Positions 53,567 through 64,000 of a stretch of 64,000 nt of DNA are shown piece by piece. Source of the DNA: Sternotherus odoratus. Lineage: Eukaryota > Chordata > Testudines > Kinosternidae. The stretch is taken from the NCBI GenBank assembly GCA_032164245.1, contig JAVMKO010000003.1, positions 3,792,651 through 3,856,650 on the forward strand. Reading direction: 5' to 3'. Each line of letters starts with the position of its first letter. Position 1 is the stretch's first letter. The notes beneath the pieces were generated by a model, which saw only the letters and a program-made list of their open reading frames with translations, was not told the DNA's origin and did no database searches. The position numbers and the translations under genes are program-made.

Positions 53567-54815
53567 TGTACAAACATTTCCTATTTATGAGGACATGTTC
53601 TTCAATTTTTACTTCTTTGCTTTAAACATGGGTACAACCCAGTAACGAACATCATCAGCTCAAGATAATAAATGAATAAGAATTGTGCTAACCAAATATA
53701 TACCCCAATCCACCAAAATTCTTCTCTGGTGGTAGAAAGCTGTTCCATCAGGACATTGTTTTCTGTATTTCTCCATTCTCTCCCTCTCAAAAATCGTAGC
53801 CTTACTGGACAGCAAACTGCAAAATCATTGCTTCTTCTGTTTGATTCATGCTTGCTTTGTTGTCAGAATGATTTTCAGCTGAATTTAAATTGCACACTAA
53901 ACAAGCTGAATAAGTGCTGAATCTGATCACATACACACACACAAATAATACTCGTCATGGCATCCATATAAAGCATGGATCTAAGGAACCAAGATAGGTG
54001 TGGTTAAAATATTTATAGCATTTATGAGTATAGTGAAAGCAACGTGTGGATGTGCATGTTTAGTGCTAAAGAAAGGTCCCACCCTGACAGTCTGTGAATT
54101 CCTCTGTCCAAAGATCAGATAAACTAGAGGCAGGGAAATTCTCTGCAAAGGTAACTGAACCAAAGGACTCTATCAGATGGGAGTTTATTCTCCCATCACA
54201 CTTTAATAGCTCTGCTAAGATTGCCAGCAAGGGTGACAATTAGGGCCAATTTTTTTTTAATGTGCGCACTTTAATCTACTAGAGCTTGCACTGTGAATCA
54301 CCAATTCATTTCACAGCCTAGAAAGCTGCCATGTGGTAATAACTTACTTTGAACATTTATGTATTTTACACTATTTCAAAGGAATTCAGAAGTGTCTCTA
54401 TTTTTGCTCCCTGCGTTGTTCCTGGTTATAGCTTTTCCAGTGGTGATATATATGCAAGGCGCAAGGAACTTACCCAGATCTTTATTAATTTTGCAACACT
54501 TTAAAAGAGATATAAACCAAAAAGCAACAGAGCGAGAAATGCCACACATAATAAAACACATGTCAACAGAATGGTATTTAATCACAGCCTAAGGTGACTT
54601 CAATTAATATTACATGTTAGTGTGCAAGTTTGCTCTCTGTAGTGGGCCAAGTACTTGATCTAGTCCCCGCCACCACCACCACCACCTCACAAGTTATTTC
54701 AGTTCATGAGAAATGGTGCACATCTATCTGAGGGCAGAACTTGGTCAGTAATGTTTATCTGCAAGTTCAGTGTTCCTAGGATTTTGCTTAACAAATCACC
54801 CAGTGCCAGAAAAAT
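53567..54815. other. AT-rich intergenic sequence, no gene seen
   Basis: Only short chance frames. Marks the switch from GC-rich duplicated DNA to AT-rich DNA. No splice-supported exon, RNA gene or complete repeat was recognised. Confidence 0.5.
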
Positions 54816-54821
54816 ATTTTA

Positions 54822-55150
54822 ACTGATCCATAGATTCTAAGGCCAGAAGAGACCATTACGATCATCTAGTCCAACCCTCTCTATAGCACAGCATAGAATT
54901 TCACTCACTGATTCCTGCTTCATACCCATAACTTCTGGTTGATCGAAAGCACATTTTACAGGAAGGCATCCAATCTTGATCTGAAGACTTCAAGTGATGG
55001 TGAATACACCACAACCCTTGGTAAATGATTAATTTCCCTAACTGTTAAACATTGTGCCTTATTTCCAGTTTGAGTTTATCTAACTTTAGCTTCTGGACAT
55101 TGGATCTCATTCTTCCCTTATCGTCTGCCTTGTCTTTGAAATAATTTCAA
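54822..55150 (-). mobile_element. CR1 3' end fragment
   Basis: The sequence agattctaaggccagaagag followed by gatcatctagtccaaccctc is the antisense of a CR1 3' region common in reptiles and birds. Confidence 0.55.
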
Positions 55151-56394
55151 AGAGCCAATTGTTCCCCCACCTTCTCCCATTTTCCTAAAGACAGCTTGAG
55201 GGATGGACTAGGGGCTTGACCCAGCTTCCACTGAGAGGGCTTGGACTTAGTAGGGCTTGGACCAGAACTTAGATTATCTCATAGATCTTTCCCCTTCCAT
55301 TTTAAGTTTCCATGGTTCTGTACATTGTTCAATAGAGAATTATTACAGGACGACTTCTAAAAAGGTTCTTTGCTGCCATCTTTATAGTGCAGCAGAAACC
55401 AACACATCTGGTTTTGCTTTATTTCCTGGCATCACGGACAGGAGGATATGCACAGCTTTGGGAACTTGTGGCCCTTATTTCTCAGAGGTGCTGAGAACCC
55501 TCACCTTTCTGTTGACTCCAGCAGAGGTTGAGTACATAGCATCTCTGAAAAAATCATTCCAGCTGTGCTTCTGAGTGCACTGCTGATGTTGAGCAGAAGG
55601 GGGAGCTCACTATTTATTGGTGTAATAGACTAGTGGGGATTCATACAAAAATTCTGACAAACTGAGAGCTTAAAAAAAAATCTCTACTAGAAGTTACACA
55701 CACCCCGTCTAGGGGATAACAGACCCCTTACAATCAAGATCACACTTATTCCACTATAATAATTGAATAGTGGGTAAAATGTGAGATCTAAATAGGCTGA
55801 TTGTAATTCTTTTTTTAAATGAACATTTGGTGTAGAGGAGAGACATGCACTCTCATTAAATACATACAAAGAGTGAAAGACTCTACAGAAACAAAAACTA
55901 TTTCAAGGACATTTATTTTTGCAAACTTAATTGCATACCCAGTGGGACTTCAGATAGAATTGTGTACACGGTGCTTTCCGAACACTTAAGTAAAGGTTGC
56001 CCTTTTGGTCTAAACTGCTAGCCAAAACTCAGGGCATTGCAGCATTGTTCCCTTCAGGATGAGGGGGAAAAAATCAGTGCTATGACTCAGCAATGTTCTT
56101 GACACAGTTTCCCCGAATCTACCACTCTTGCAAGTGGCCCAGGCCCCCTGCTTCCTTCACACTCAGCCTTACGATTCCTCCTTTTGGCTTTTCTCTCCCA
56201 GCCCCGCAGCCTGCAACTAATCCCTGCATTTGGAACAGGGAAACACCTGGGTCCATTTTAATTCTGCCTGCCCTGTGGTCTGCAATTGCTTTTACCTCCA
56301 AAAGGGGCTTGAGTGCTCCTTCTGATGAGTGTGAAAGAGTATGTGGCTCACCCATTTGCTTTAACAAGGTCTAGGATTGTCTTTGGATCTAAGA
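55151..56394. other. Intergenic sequence, no gene seen
   Basis: No supported exon. Short frames at 55257-55574 and 56093-56374 lack splice or start signals. Confidence 0.45.
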
Positions 56395-57050
56395 GCAGGT
56401 CTACACTTAACACAGTGCAATGGCACCACTGTGGTGCTTCAGTGGAGATGCTACTATTCTGATGGGGGAGCTTCTCCCGTTAGCATAGTTAATCCACCTC
56501 TGCGAGGCAGTAGCTATGTTGACGGGGAAAAAACTCCCCTGTGGACATAGCGCTTTCTACACTGTGGGTTAGGCTAGAGTAACAGCATCACTCAGGGGTG
56601 TGGATTCACACCCCTGAGCAAGGTAGTTATATCAATTTAAGTTTATCATGTAGGGCTAGCCATAGGGCTTGGCTACACTTGCAAGTTAGAGCACATTAAA
56701 TCAGCCCCAGGTGCCCTAATTCCTGAGATGTCCACACTAGCAAGGACTTAGAGCTCCTGGACTCTGTGGCTGGAGCGCTCCTGGTAATCCACTTCCACGA
56801 GAAGCATAACGCTTGCTGCACCCAGGCTGGGGTGTCAGTGTGGACGACGTGTTGCATTACTGCGCTGTGATTGGAACGAGGAGTACTTGTGGCACCTTGC
56901 CCAAATAAATTGGTTAGTCTCTAAGGTGCCACACTCCTCGTTCTTTTTCCGGATACAGACTAACATGGCTACTATTCTGAAATCTGTGTTTTGATTGGCC
57001 TCTGGAAACATCCCATAATCCCCTGAAATCAAGCGGCCACTCTGGTCATG
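56395..57050. mobile_element. Cluster of MITE-like elements with a nested insertion
   Basis: Two elements with ggtctacact / tggctacact type ends lie side by side (about 56396-56660 and from 56666). The second is split at 56878-56983 by a minus-strand copy of the interspersed repeat also found at 63716, flanked by ctgtgattgg and ctgtgttttgattgg, an imperfect target duplication. Confidence 0.5.
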
Positions 57051-57288
57051 GTTTTGAACTTGGCTGCAGGCATGCGGCTATCCCCTTTCAAAGGTCTGTT
57101 TTTGACAGCCTGCATGCTTATCTGCTCCGGGACACAGAGCAAACCATTACTATGGAATGCTCCTGCTGCAGAGGCAGGTGTGTGTGTGGGGGGGGGAGGC
57201 TGATGTCAGGTTTCCCCCTTTCCCCTGCTGCTGCCTGAATTTACAAGCCTTGAATCACTAAGGTGCAACATATCTACACTAGTTTATT

Positions 57289-57397
<109 letters not shown>

Positions 57398-57399
57398 CA

Positions 57400-57960
57400 C
57401 ACTATTGTGTGTGTGTATATATAAAAGCAGTCAAACAATTAAAAACTTAATTCTGATTAATCGTACTGTTAAAGAACAATAGAATACCATTTAAATATTT
57501 TTGGAAGAAGTAGGACTGAGTGGACTTGTAGGCTCTGTAGTTTTACATTGTTTTGTTTTTGAGTGAAGTTATGCAACAAAAAAAATCTACACTTGTAAGC
57601 TGCACTACAGTACTCGTATGAGGTTAATTGATAAACATTAGTTTTTTTATCATTTTTACAGTGCAAATATATGTAATAAACAATAATATACACTTAACTT
57701 TCAATTGCAACATCGAATACAATACATATGAAAATGTAGAAAAACATCCAAAATGCTGAATAAATTTCAATTGGTATTCCATTGTTTAACAATGCAATTA
57801 AAATTGTGATTAATCGGTCCTAATATATATAAGGGCTGTTGATTAATCACAGTTAACTCACACGATTAACTAAAAAAATGAATCGCAATTAATCATATAT
57901 ATATGTATATACACACATACATACACACACATACACATACCTATACACACACATACATAA
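57400..57960. repeat. AT-rich interspersed repeat with TA/CA simple repeats
   Basis: It contains gattaatcgtactgtta near the left and gattaatcacagttaactc / aatcgcaattaatc near the right, an inverted-repeat layout typical of a decayed DNA element, ending in tatatatgtatatacacacatac-type simple repeats (57893-57960). Confidence 0.5.
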
Positions 57961-58289
57961 TTACAGATAAGCCCCTTACTTCACTGGTTTTCCTGCTTGT
58001 AAACCTGTTTGTGAGTCTACCCATTGTCATTTATTCTACCTAGTTACATAAGTGAAGAACTGGACACCCCCCTCTTTAGATTAAGTCTGGCATTATTCTA
58101 GAACAGGACAGGACACAGAAAGAACAGCGCACCTGGAATCTCACTGATGTGTTGTAGGCAGATGGCCTGTCTCCCCAGCCCATGAAGGTTTCACTATCGC
58201 ACCGAGTCTTTCAGGCCTTTTTTCCAGGACACGTTTATTTGTTCAAACACGGTAATAGAAAACTCACAATCAAAGCACTCTTCCGGATC

Positions 58290-58910
58290 TCAGAGTTCTT
58301 TCACTCTACAGCCCAATTCCAATATATCTTTTTTGAGAAACGGCAACCACATCTGCACACAGTATTCAAGATGTGGGCATACCATGGATTTATATAGAGG
58401 CAATGTGATATTTTCCATCTTATTATCTATCCCTTTCTTAATAGTTCCCAACATTTTGTTTATTTTTTTGCCTGCAGCTGCACATTGAGTGGATGTTTTC
58501 AAAGAACTATCCACAATGACTTCAAGACCTCTTTCTTGAGTGGTAACAGCTAATTAAGGCTGAATCATTTTATATATATATAGTTGGGATTGTTTTCCAA
58601 TGTGCATTGCTTTGCTTTTATCAACACTGAATTTCATCTGCCATTTTGTTGCCCAGTCACTCAGTTCCGAGAGATCCTTTTGTACCTCTTGGGACTTAAC
58701 CATCTTGCATAGTTTTATATCATCTGCAAATTTTGCCACTTCTCCGTTTACCCCTATTTCCAGATCATTTATGAATAGGTTGAATAGGACTGGGCCCAGG
58801 ACAGACCCTTGGGGGACACCACTATTTACCTCTCTCCATTCTGAAAACTGACCATTTATTCCTAACCTTGGTTTCCTACCTTTTAACCAGTTACCGATTC
58901 ATGAGAGGAC
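58290..58910 (-). mobile_element. CR1-type LINE fragment (RT region)
   Basis: Minus-strand frames include NKMLGTIKKGI and PLYKSMVCPHLEYCVQ, and AKFADDIKL with the RT active-site FADD. The frame is broken into two pieces (58290-58514, 58554-58739). Confidence 0.85.
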
Positions 58911-59949
58911 CTTTGATCTTATGCCTTGACAACTTACTTGGCTTAAGAGCCTTTGATGAGGGACCAATTTAAATTAGATTTTTTGACAAAATGCTTCATG
59001 AGGGAAAAACTTATTTAAAGGTAGTTTTAATTAAATTGCATTATAGCTCAAAGATATCTCATCATGGAACTGTGAATTATAAATTATAATTCTATAGTAT
59101 GAGACAATATATTCATGTAATGTTTAAGAAATCTTTTGTAAATGAGTTCCAATAGTTCATGGTTAGGGATGCAATCTTATGGGGTTCCACAGGCTTCTGT
59201 ATAGATTTAGGTTAATCTTTCTGTCTACCCAATGGGACGCAGTGCTCAAGATGCCATCAGAGATGCTTAGTTTTGCAATTCTCAAACTGTGGATTTGTGT
59301 CTCCAGATAGATAATATGCTTGTTAACAGCAAACATATTTTAAAATAAATAAACAGATAGAGGTCAGAAATAACAGACTTCAACTCTATTGTCCTTCTGA
59401 AAAATTGTGTACAGTCAATCCCTTCCCTCTCTCTAAAAGTGCAAAGCTAAAAATAGTTCAGTGAATAGAAGATTGTTGGGGGCAAAGTAGATCTGGACAA
59501 GAAGAAGAAGTCTGGAGATAAATGTGAGAAGGGAGGGACATATGCTTGTTCTGTTAAAATATTACGTTTGCTGTTGAAGAAAAAAAATCCAGAATATTTA
59601 ACGTTGTTGTTTTAGTTAAATAAAACTATTTAAATGTCTGTCTGATAATGTTCTCCTCCTACAACAGCATGGCAAGAAAATCCTCCAAATATTAAGGATT
59701 AACCTGTTGAATTGGAGATAGGTCATAAATGAAATAACCAATCAACCATTCATTTTCTGATATAGCTGTAAAACTAATCGGAAAAGTTTTCAAAATAAAT
59801 CACTGTTTAAAAATGCATAGTGTGCACCTTCTAAAAATGAAACCTACATCTATCTCTGAGTTGTGAAGAATATGTATTAAAGTTATAACAACCAACAAGA
59901 ATGCACTTTTATGTAGAAAACCATGATTAAATTGAGTCTTCCTGACTAG
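58911..59949. other. AT-rich intergenic sequence, no gene seen
   Basis: No feature supported. Confidence 0.45.
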
Positions 59950-60230
59950 TGGTTTAAATCAAATTCACCCGGTTTGGTTCTCTTACTATGTTTTTTAAAA
60001 TTTGGGGTATACATTTAAGTTGAGCTTCTATTATGGTGTCTTTAAAAAATTTCCATGCAGCTTGCAGGGATTTCACTTTTGGTACTTTTAATTTCTTTTT
60101 AACTAAATTCCTCATTTTTGTGTAGTCCCCCTTTCTGAAATTAAATGCTTCAGTGTGAGCTACTGCTTGTGTTTTCCCCACAGGGATGTTAAATTTAATT
60201 ATATTATGGTCACTATTACCAAGCGGTCCA
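59950..60230 (-). mobile_element. CR1-type LINE fragment (endonuclease-RT linker)
   Basis: A minus-strand frame of 75 codons includes AWKFFKDTIIEAQLKCIP, matching the CR1 segment between endonuclease and RT. Confidence 0.6.
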
Positions 60231-61044
60231 GCCCCTGTCCTTCTATCATACTCTCAGCCCCAGTCCTTCTATCAGGGCCAGCTGCTTCCTAATTTGGCCT
60301 GGCCCCAGCTGTGGCTGCCTCTCCCAATCAGCCATAGCCCTCTTCAGGGCTTTTAACCCATTCAGGGCCGGAGCAGGGTAATCACCCTGCCACAGTCTCC
60401 AGCACAGGGGCCCAGCTCCCTACAACTAGCCCTGCCCTTTGGTGGATTTCTTCAATCTTAAATGTCTCCAGCTTACCCTAGGCCTTCACTGCACTCTCCA
60501 TAGGGTCTGGATGAAAATCTCCTGGGTGGAAGGTCCTTCTGTGGCTCTAGGAGTCAGTCCAGCAGTCTCCAACTTAGGCCATGGCAGCCACAAGTACTCC
60601 CCCAATAACTCACTGCAGTTTCTTCTCTTTTAAAGACCTCCTCCCAATCATACCTGATTGACAAGGTGAGAGTGGTGGGGCTAGTCCTGCCCCCAGAACA
60701 CCTCCGACATCTTCACTGTCAGCATGAGGCCTATACACCCTATCACACCACCTTTCCCAATGTATACTGTGGTTGTGTTTCTGGGAGTGAAAGGGCAAAT
60801 GTTTGCTCAGCTAACCAGCACTGTCATTCCAGATCTCTTATGTACCCAGTCTCCTGGATTTTACAGGTACGTCCACTCACTGACACACACACATCTTGTT
60901 AAATGGGATTGGGTGAGGCGGAGGACTGGACTCTTTACGTTTCGCCAAACAGTTTCAGAGTTCTCCTCTGCCATGTCTTAAAAGCCAATCCTTTGACAGG
61001 AATAGTTCTCTCTTTGTGAATGTATCAGTCACATGCTGAACGCT
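60231..61044. other. Repeat-like spacer, no gene seen
   Basis: GC-richer than its surroundings (60230-60420), with no supported exon. Confidence 0.35.
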
Positions 61045-61761
61045 TGTGCAACCATGCCTCCTTTGGCGGGACACAACTGAAAGTATCAATTCAAGACAAA
61101 TTGCTTAGAGCAGGGCAGTCGCAGTCCAAGGCCGGTTGTTCTCCACCTCTAAGGCACATCAAACCAGCCAAACAGAGAGGACTTCGGTCTCACCCTACTG
61201 GCTATCTATAAGTCATACAAGCAATTCCCTTAGACACTCGTTTCCCAGTATCACCACAAGTGCCATTCATTATGGGGATGAATGGTTATGAAAACCAGTA
61301 CCCCAGTAAAAGAAAAAAAGTTCTCCTGATCCCAGAGAACCAAGCCCCAGACCCAGGTCAATATACAAATCATATCTTACCCACAAACCATGCTGTTGCT
61401 AATCCTTTAGAATCTAAAATCTAAACATTTATCCATAAAAGAAAGAACTATCGATGAGAGTTAAAATTGGTTAAATGGAATCAATGACACATACAGTAAT
61501 GGCAAAGTTCTTGGTTCTGGCTTGTAGCAGTGATGGAATAAACTGCAGGTCAAATCAACTCTCTGGAGTACATCCACAGCTGGGATGGGTCATTCGGTCC
61601 TTTGTTCAGAGCTTCAGTTTGTAGCAAGGTTTCTTCAGAAGAAGCAGGATTGAAGACAAAATGGAGATGATGCAGCTGCCTTTCATAGTCCTTTTGCCAT
61701 GTGGCTTGTGCTTTCTTTGTTCTAACCATGGCATGGAAAAACCTTAGCGTTCTGTTCATAG

Positions 61762-61883
61762 TAGGGTGATCAGACAGCAAGTGTGGAAAAGTGGGACAGG
61801 GGGTGGGGGGTAATAGGAGCCCATATAAGAAAAAATCGGGACTGTCCCTGTAAAAATGGGACATCTGGTTTCCCTAGTAACTA
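61762..61883. mobile_element. hAT-like MITE 1 with 8-bp TSD
   Basis: tagggtgatcagac...ggtttccctag. Flanked by gttcatag at 61754-61761 and 61884-61891, a perfect 8-bp duplication. Confidence 0.8.
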
Positions 61884-61906
61884 GTTCATAGGCATGCCTC
61901 TGCAAG

Positions 61907-62029
61907 TAGGGTGACTGGACAGGAAGTGTGAAAAATCAGGACGGGGACGGAGGGTAATAGGAGCCTATATAAGAAAAAGACCCAAAAATTGGGACTGTCC
62001 CTATAAAATCGGGACATTTGGTCACCCTA
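61907..62029. mobile_element. hAT-like MITE 2 with 8-bp TSD
   Basis: Same family as the preceding element; ends tagggtgac and gtcaccct(a). Flanks tctgcaag (61899-61906) and cctgcaag (62030-62037) agree at 7 of 8 bases. Confidence 0.8.
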
Positions 62030-62382
62030 CCTGCAAGCCTTGCTGAGTCACAAGGTGTATCTGCCTTCTCTCAATGGGTCAATTGTATAGCTGATGGTCC
62101 TTAATGGACCATCAAGCAAGGTGGGCAGTGCTGACTCCACATTGTCTGGAGTGTCACCCAGAAGCATAGCACAAGATTGAAATACGGACAGTATAGAGCC
62201 AATACTTATAACTTTAAATACAGAAATGATACATGCATACAGATAGCATAATCATAACTAGCAAATCATAAACTTGTCATTGATACCTCACTTAACCTCC
62301 TTTGTACAAGATTTGGTGCCACTGTATGACCTCGGTTGCAACAATGATCTATACGGTCCCAGTTCATGTCCATAACGTCACA

Positions 62383-63240
62383 GCCTGATAAATTATTATA
62401 AATCATCATGACTATAAAAAAAAGAAAATTCCGCTTCTCCCACAGGCATTTTAACCAAGTGAGTGGCCCTGTGTTGGTTCCGTGCCTGGTATGCTTCCCC
62501 CACACACGCCTCTTGTTAATTGCTGTCTTGGCACTTTTTCCTCCCAAGCTGCCATCAGCGCTGCTGCTCTGTCTATCTACTGGCAGAAGTTGCTTTGAGA
62601 ATGGTGGAGGTGACGCCCTTTCCATTAGTGCTGCCAGCTCTGTGATATGCCAAGACCCAAGACAGGGGCCTCATCTTGCGGTCAATGAGAGTTTTGCATT
62701 AATAAGGATCTGCAGCATCAGACCCCTTGACTGGTATTCCCGGAACGAATTCAACGTCTGGTGTCCTCCCTCACATGGCAGAGTGGGATGCTGCCAAAAC
62801 GTTTCTGAGCTCTCATAATGTCATGTTTAAACCAGGACACTGGTTCCAGCTTGATTTGTATAAAGGACACTGGCAAGGGCTTCCCCCCGCCTCAAGTGTT
62901 TGATGAAAAAACAACTCTTTCCTTTTTGATAATAACCTCTTTGAAACTAGGGGCCATATATCTCCATGAATGACTGGATTGGGTGCCCGTCCAGTCCAGG
63001 ATTAGCCCTTGAAGCTGGTTGCGAAAGAACTGAAAGAGCTGGGGAGAGCTCCTCTCCATGTTCACTGTCCAACCTGAGAAAAAGGCAGCAAAAACCAAAC
63101 AGCAACAGTAAAAAGGGATCTCGGCTGGAAGTGTCTTGCAGAAGACAATGGATGTTGTGTTGTCATATATGTCCTCCTGTGCAAATGCCCTTTGCAGGTT
63201 CAGGCAGGACCCCTGATTGTGGCTTTTAAAATTCTTTCTG
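62383..63240. other. Intergenic sequence, no gene seen
   Basis: Short frames at 62408-62818 and 62892-63290 have no recognisable homology or splice signals. Confidence 0.4.
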
Positions 63241-63253
63241 TTTCGATATGCTA

Positions 63254-63715
63254 TGGCAGTGGTCCTCAAACTTATTTTATCAACCCCCACCTGCTTTCTG
63301 TGACATCACCACCCAGTTCTTAAGACAGAGTGAAGAGCAGCAGCTGCTGGCCAGGCACCCAGCTCTGAAGGCACCCAGCTCTGAGCCAGTATCAGCGCAG
63401 AAGTATGGGTCACAGCAGACTTAGTGCCTCCTGGTGAGGGACTGGTGGGAAGGAGAGGTCAAACCTGGGCTTCCTCCTGGTGAAGGATTGAGAGGTGGAC
63501 AAGAAAAGCCTGAGCTTGGGAGGTGGGCTCAGGCTGTCAGCACCCCTGGTGTTGGGGCTCCAGCTGTCCCCTTTATCCCCTCTCTCCCCACCTCCTGGGT
63601 GCTCACAACCCTTCTTCACGGGCTCCAGTCAACTGGGTCTGACAGCTGGAGCGCTTCACTAAATAAATAAATAAAGCAAACAGCTCACACCTCCTTTGAC
63701 CCATTCCCAGGGAGA
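63254..63715. other. hAT-like end followed by unclassified sequence
   Basis: ggcagtggtcctcaaactta near 63254 resembles the cagtggttctcaaact end of the element at 7758. The right end is not found. An (aaat)n tract lies at 63660-63675. Confidence 0.35.
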
Positions 63716-63905
63716 ATCAGAGAGGTAGCCGTGTTAGTCTGGAATAGCAGAGGTAACAAAGAGTCCTGTGGCACCTTAAAGACTAACTATAAAGTATTGA
63801 AGCATAAGCTTTCGTGGGCTAATACCCACTTCGTCGGATGCAAGAGGTGAATGAAACCAAAGCTCCAGCTGGTGGAAGTCAAGTAACCAACAAGCCATTG
63901 AATGG
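63716..63905 (+). repeat. Interspersed repeat (plus-strand copy of the 56878 insertion)
   Basis: The block gtagccgtgttagtctgga, tcctgtggcacctta and aagctttcgtgggctaatac is a frequent reptile repeat; the same family is inserted on the minus strand at 56878-56983. Confidence 0.55.
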
Positions 63906-64000
63906 ACTCTCACCCTCTGGAACTACAGTGCAGAGAAAAAGTGTGCTCCATGCTGCAGAGGTGAGGCTCTAGCACAGGACCGAGCTGGGCTTCACCAAGA

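Larger units (their letters stand above)
61045..62382 (-). mobile_element. Solo LTR interrupted by two hAT-like elements
   Basis: On the minus strand it starts TGTGACGTTATGG at 62382 and ends GCACA at 61045. It matches the plus-strand LTR at 8115-9104 along its length. About 245 bases are later insertions. No target-site duplication was found. Confidence 0.6.

Overview
This is vertebrate nuclear DNA, most likely from a turtle. The basis is the repeat content: CR1-type LINE fragments, a tRNA-derived SINE with a (TTTC)n tail, several hAT-like non-autonomous elements with 8-bp target-site duplications, many LTRs, and GT/AG-bounded exons with AATAAA signals. The species cannot be fixed from sequence alone. 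Most long open frames here are shadows in GC-rich minisatellites; real coding sequence is short, spliced and mostly unnamed.

Layout. 1-3640 is a partial copy (A1) of a roughly 7-kb segmental duplication. 4033-5966 is single-copy, GC-rich and holds a small spliced gene, followed by an exon-bearing 85-bp minisatellite (6686-7110), a hAT-like MITE and an LTR (8115-9104). 9117-31245 is a tandem array of an about 8.87-kb unit: B1 (9117-17953), B2 (17954-26820) and a truncated B3 (26821-31245). B2 and B3 are almost base-for-base identical. 31246-38758 is an endogenous gammaretrovirus-like element with LTRs, a tRNA-Pro primer site, an open gag and an open pol separated by one in-frame TAG, and no env. 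39325-53410 holds two tandem full copies of the A unit (R1, R2). 53411-64000 has no convincing gene and is filled with CR1, hAT-like, LTR and simple repeats.

Genes. Each A unit carries a four-exon gene model whose exon phases agree (three small exons in R1 and R2, a long terminal exon in all three copies). The terminal exon is open in A1 but is frameshifted by a 13-bp deletion in R1 and R2, and R1 also has a nonsense codon. Each B unit carries the 3' end of a possible tail-anchored membrane protein: a proline-rich exon and a 62-bp terminal exon encoding a C-terminal membrane helix, stop and AATAAA, unchanged in all three copies. B units also contain retroviral debris: an LTR with a 5-bp TSD, a solo LTR of the same family as the complete provirus with a 4-bp TSD, and an antisense env-end plus LTR of another retrovirus.

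History that can be read off. Older LTRs inserted, the B unit was then amplified, and the provirus now sits exactly where B3 stops, without a target-site duplication. The A unit was duplicated before a SINE inserted in R2, since R1 keeps the empty site.
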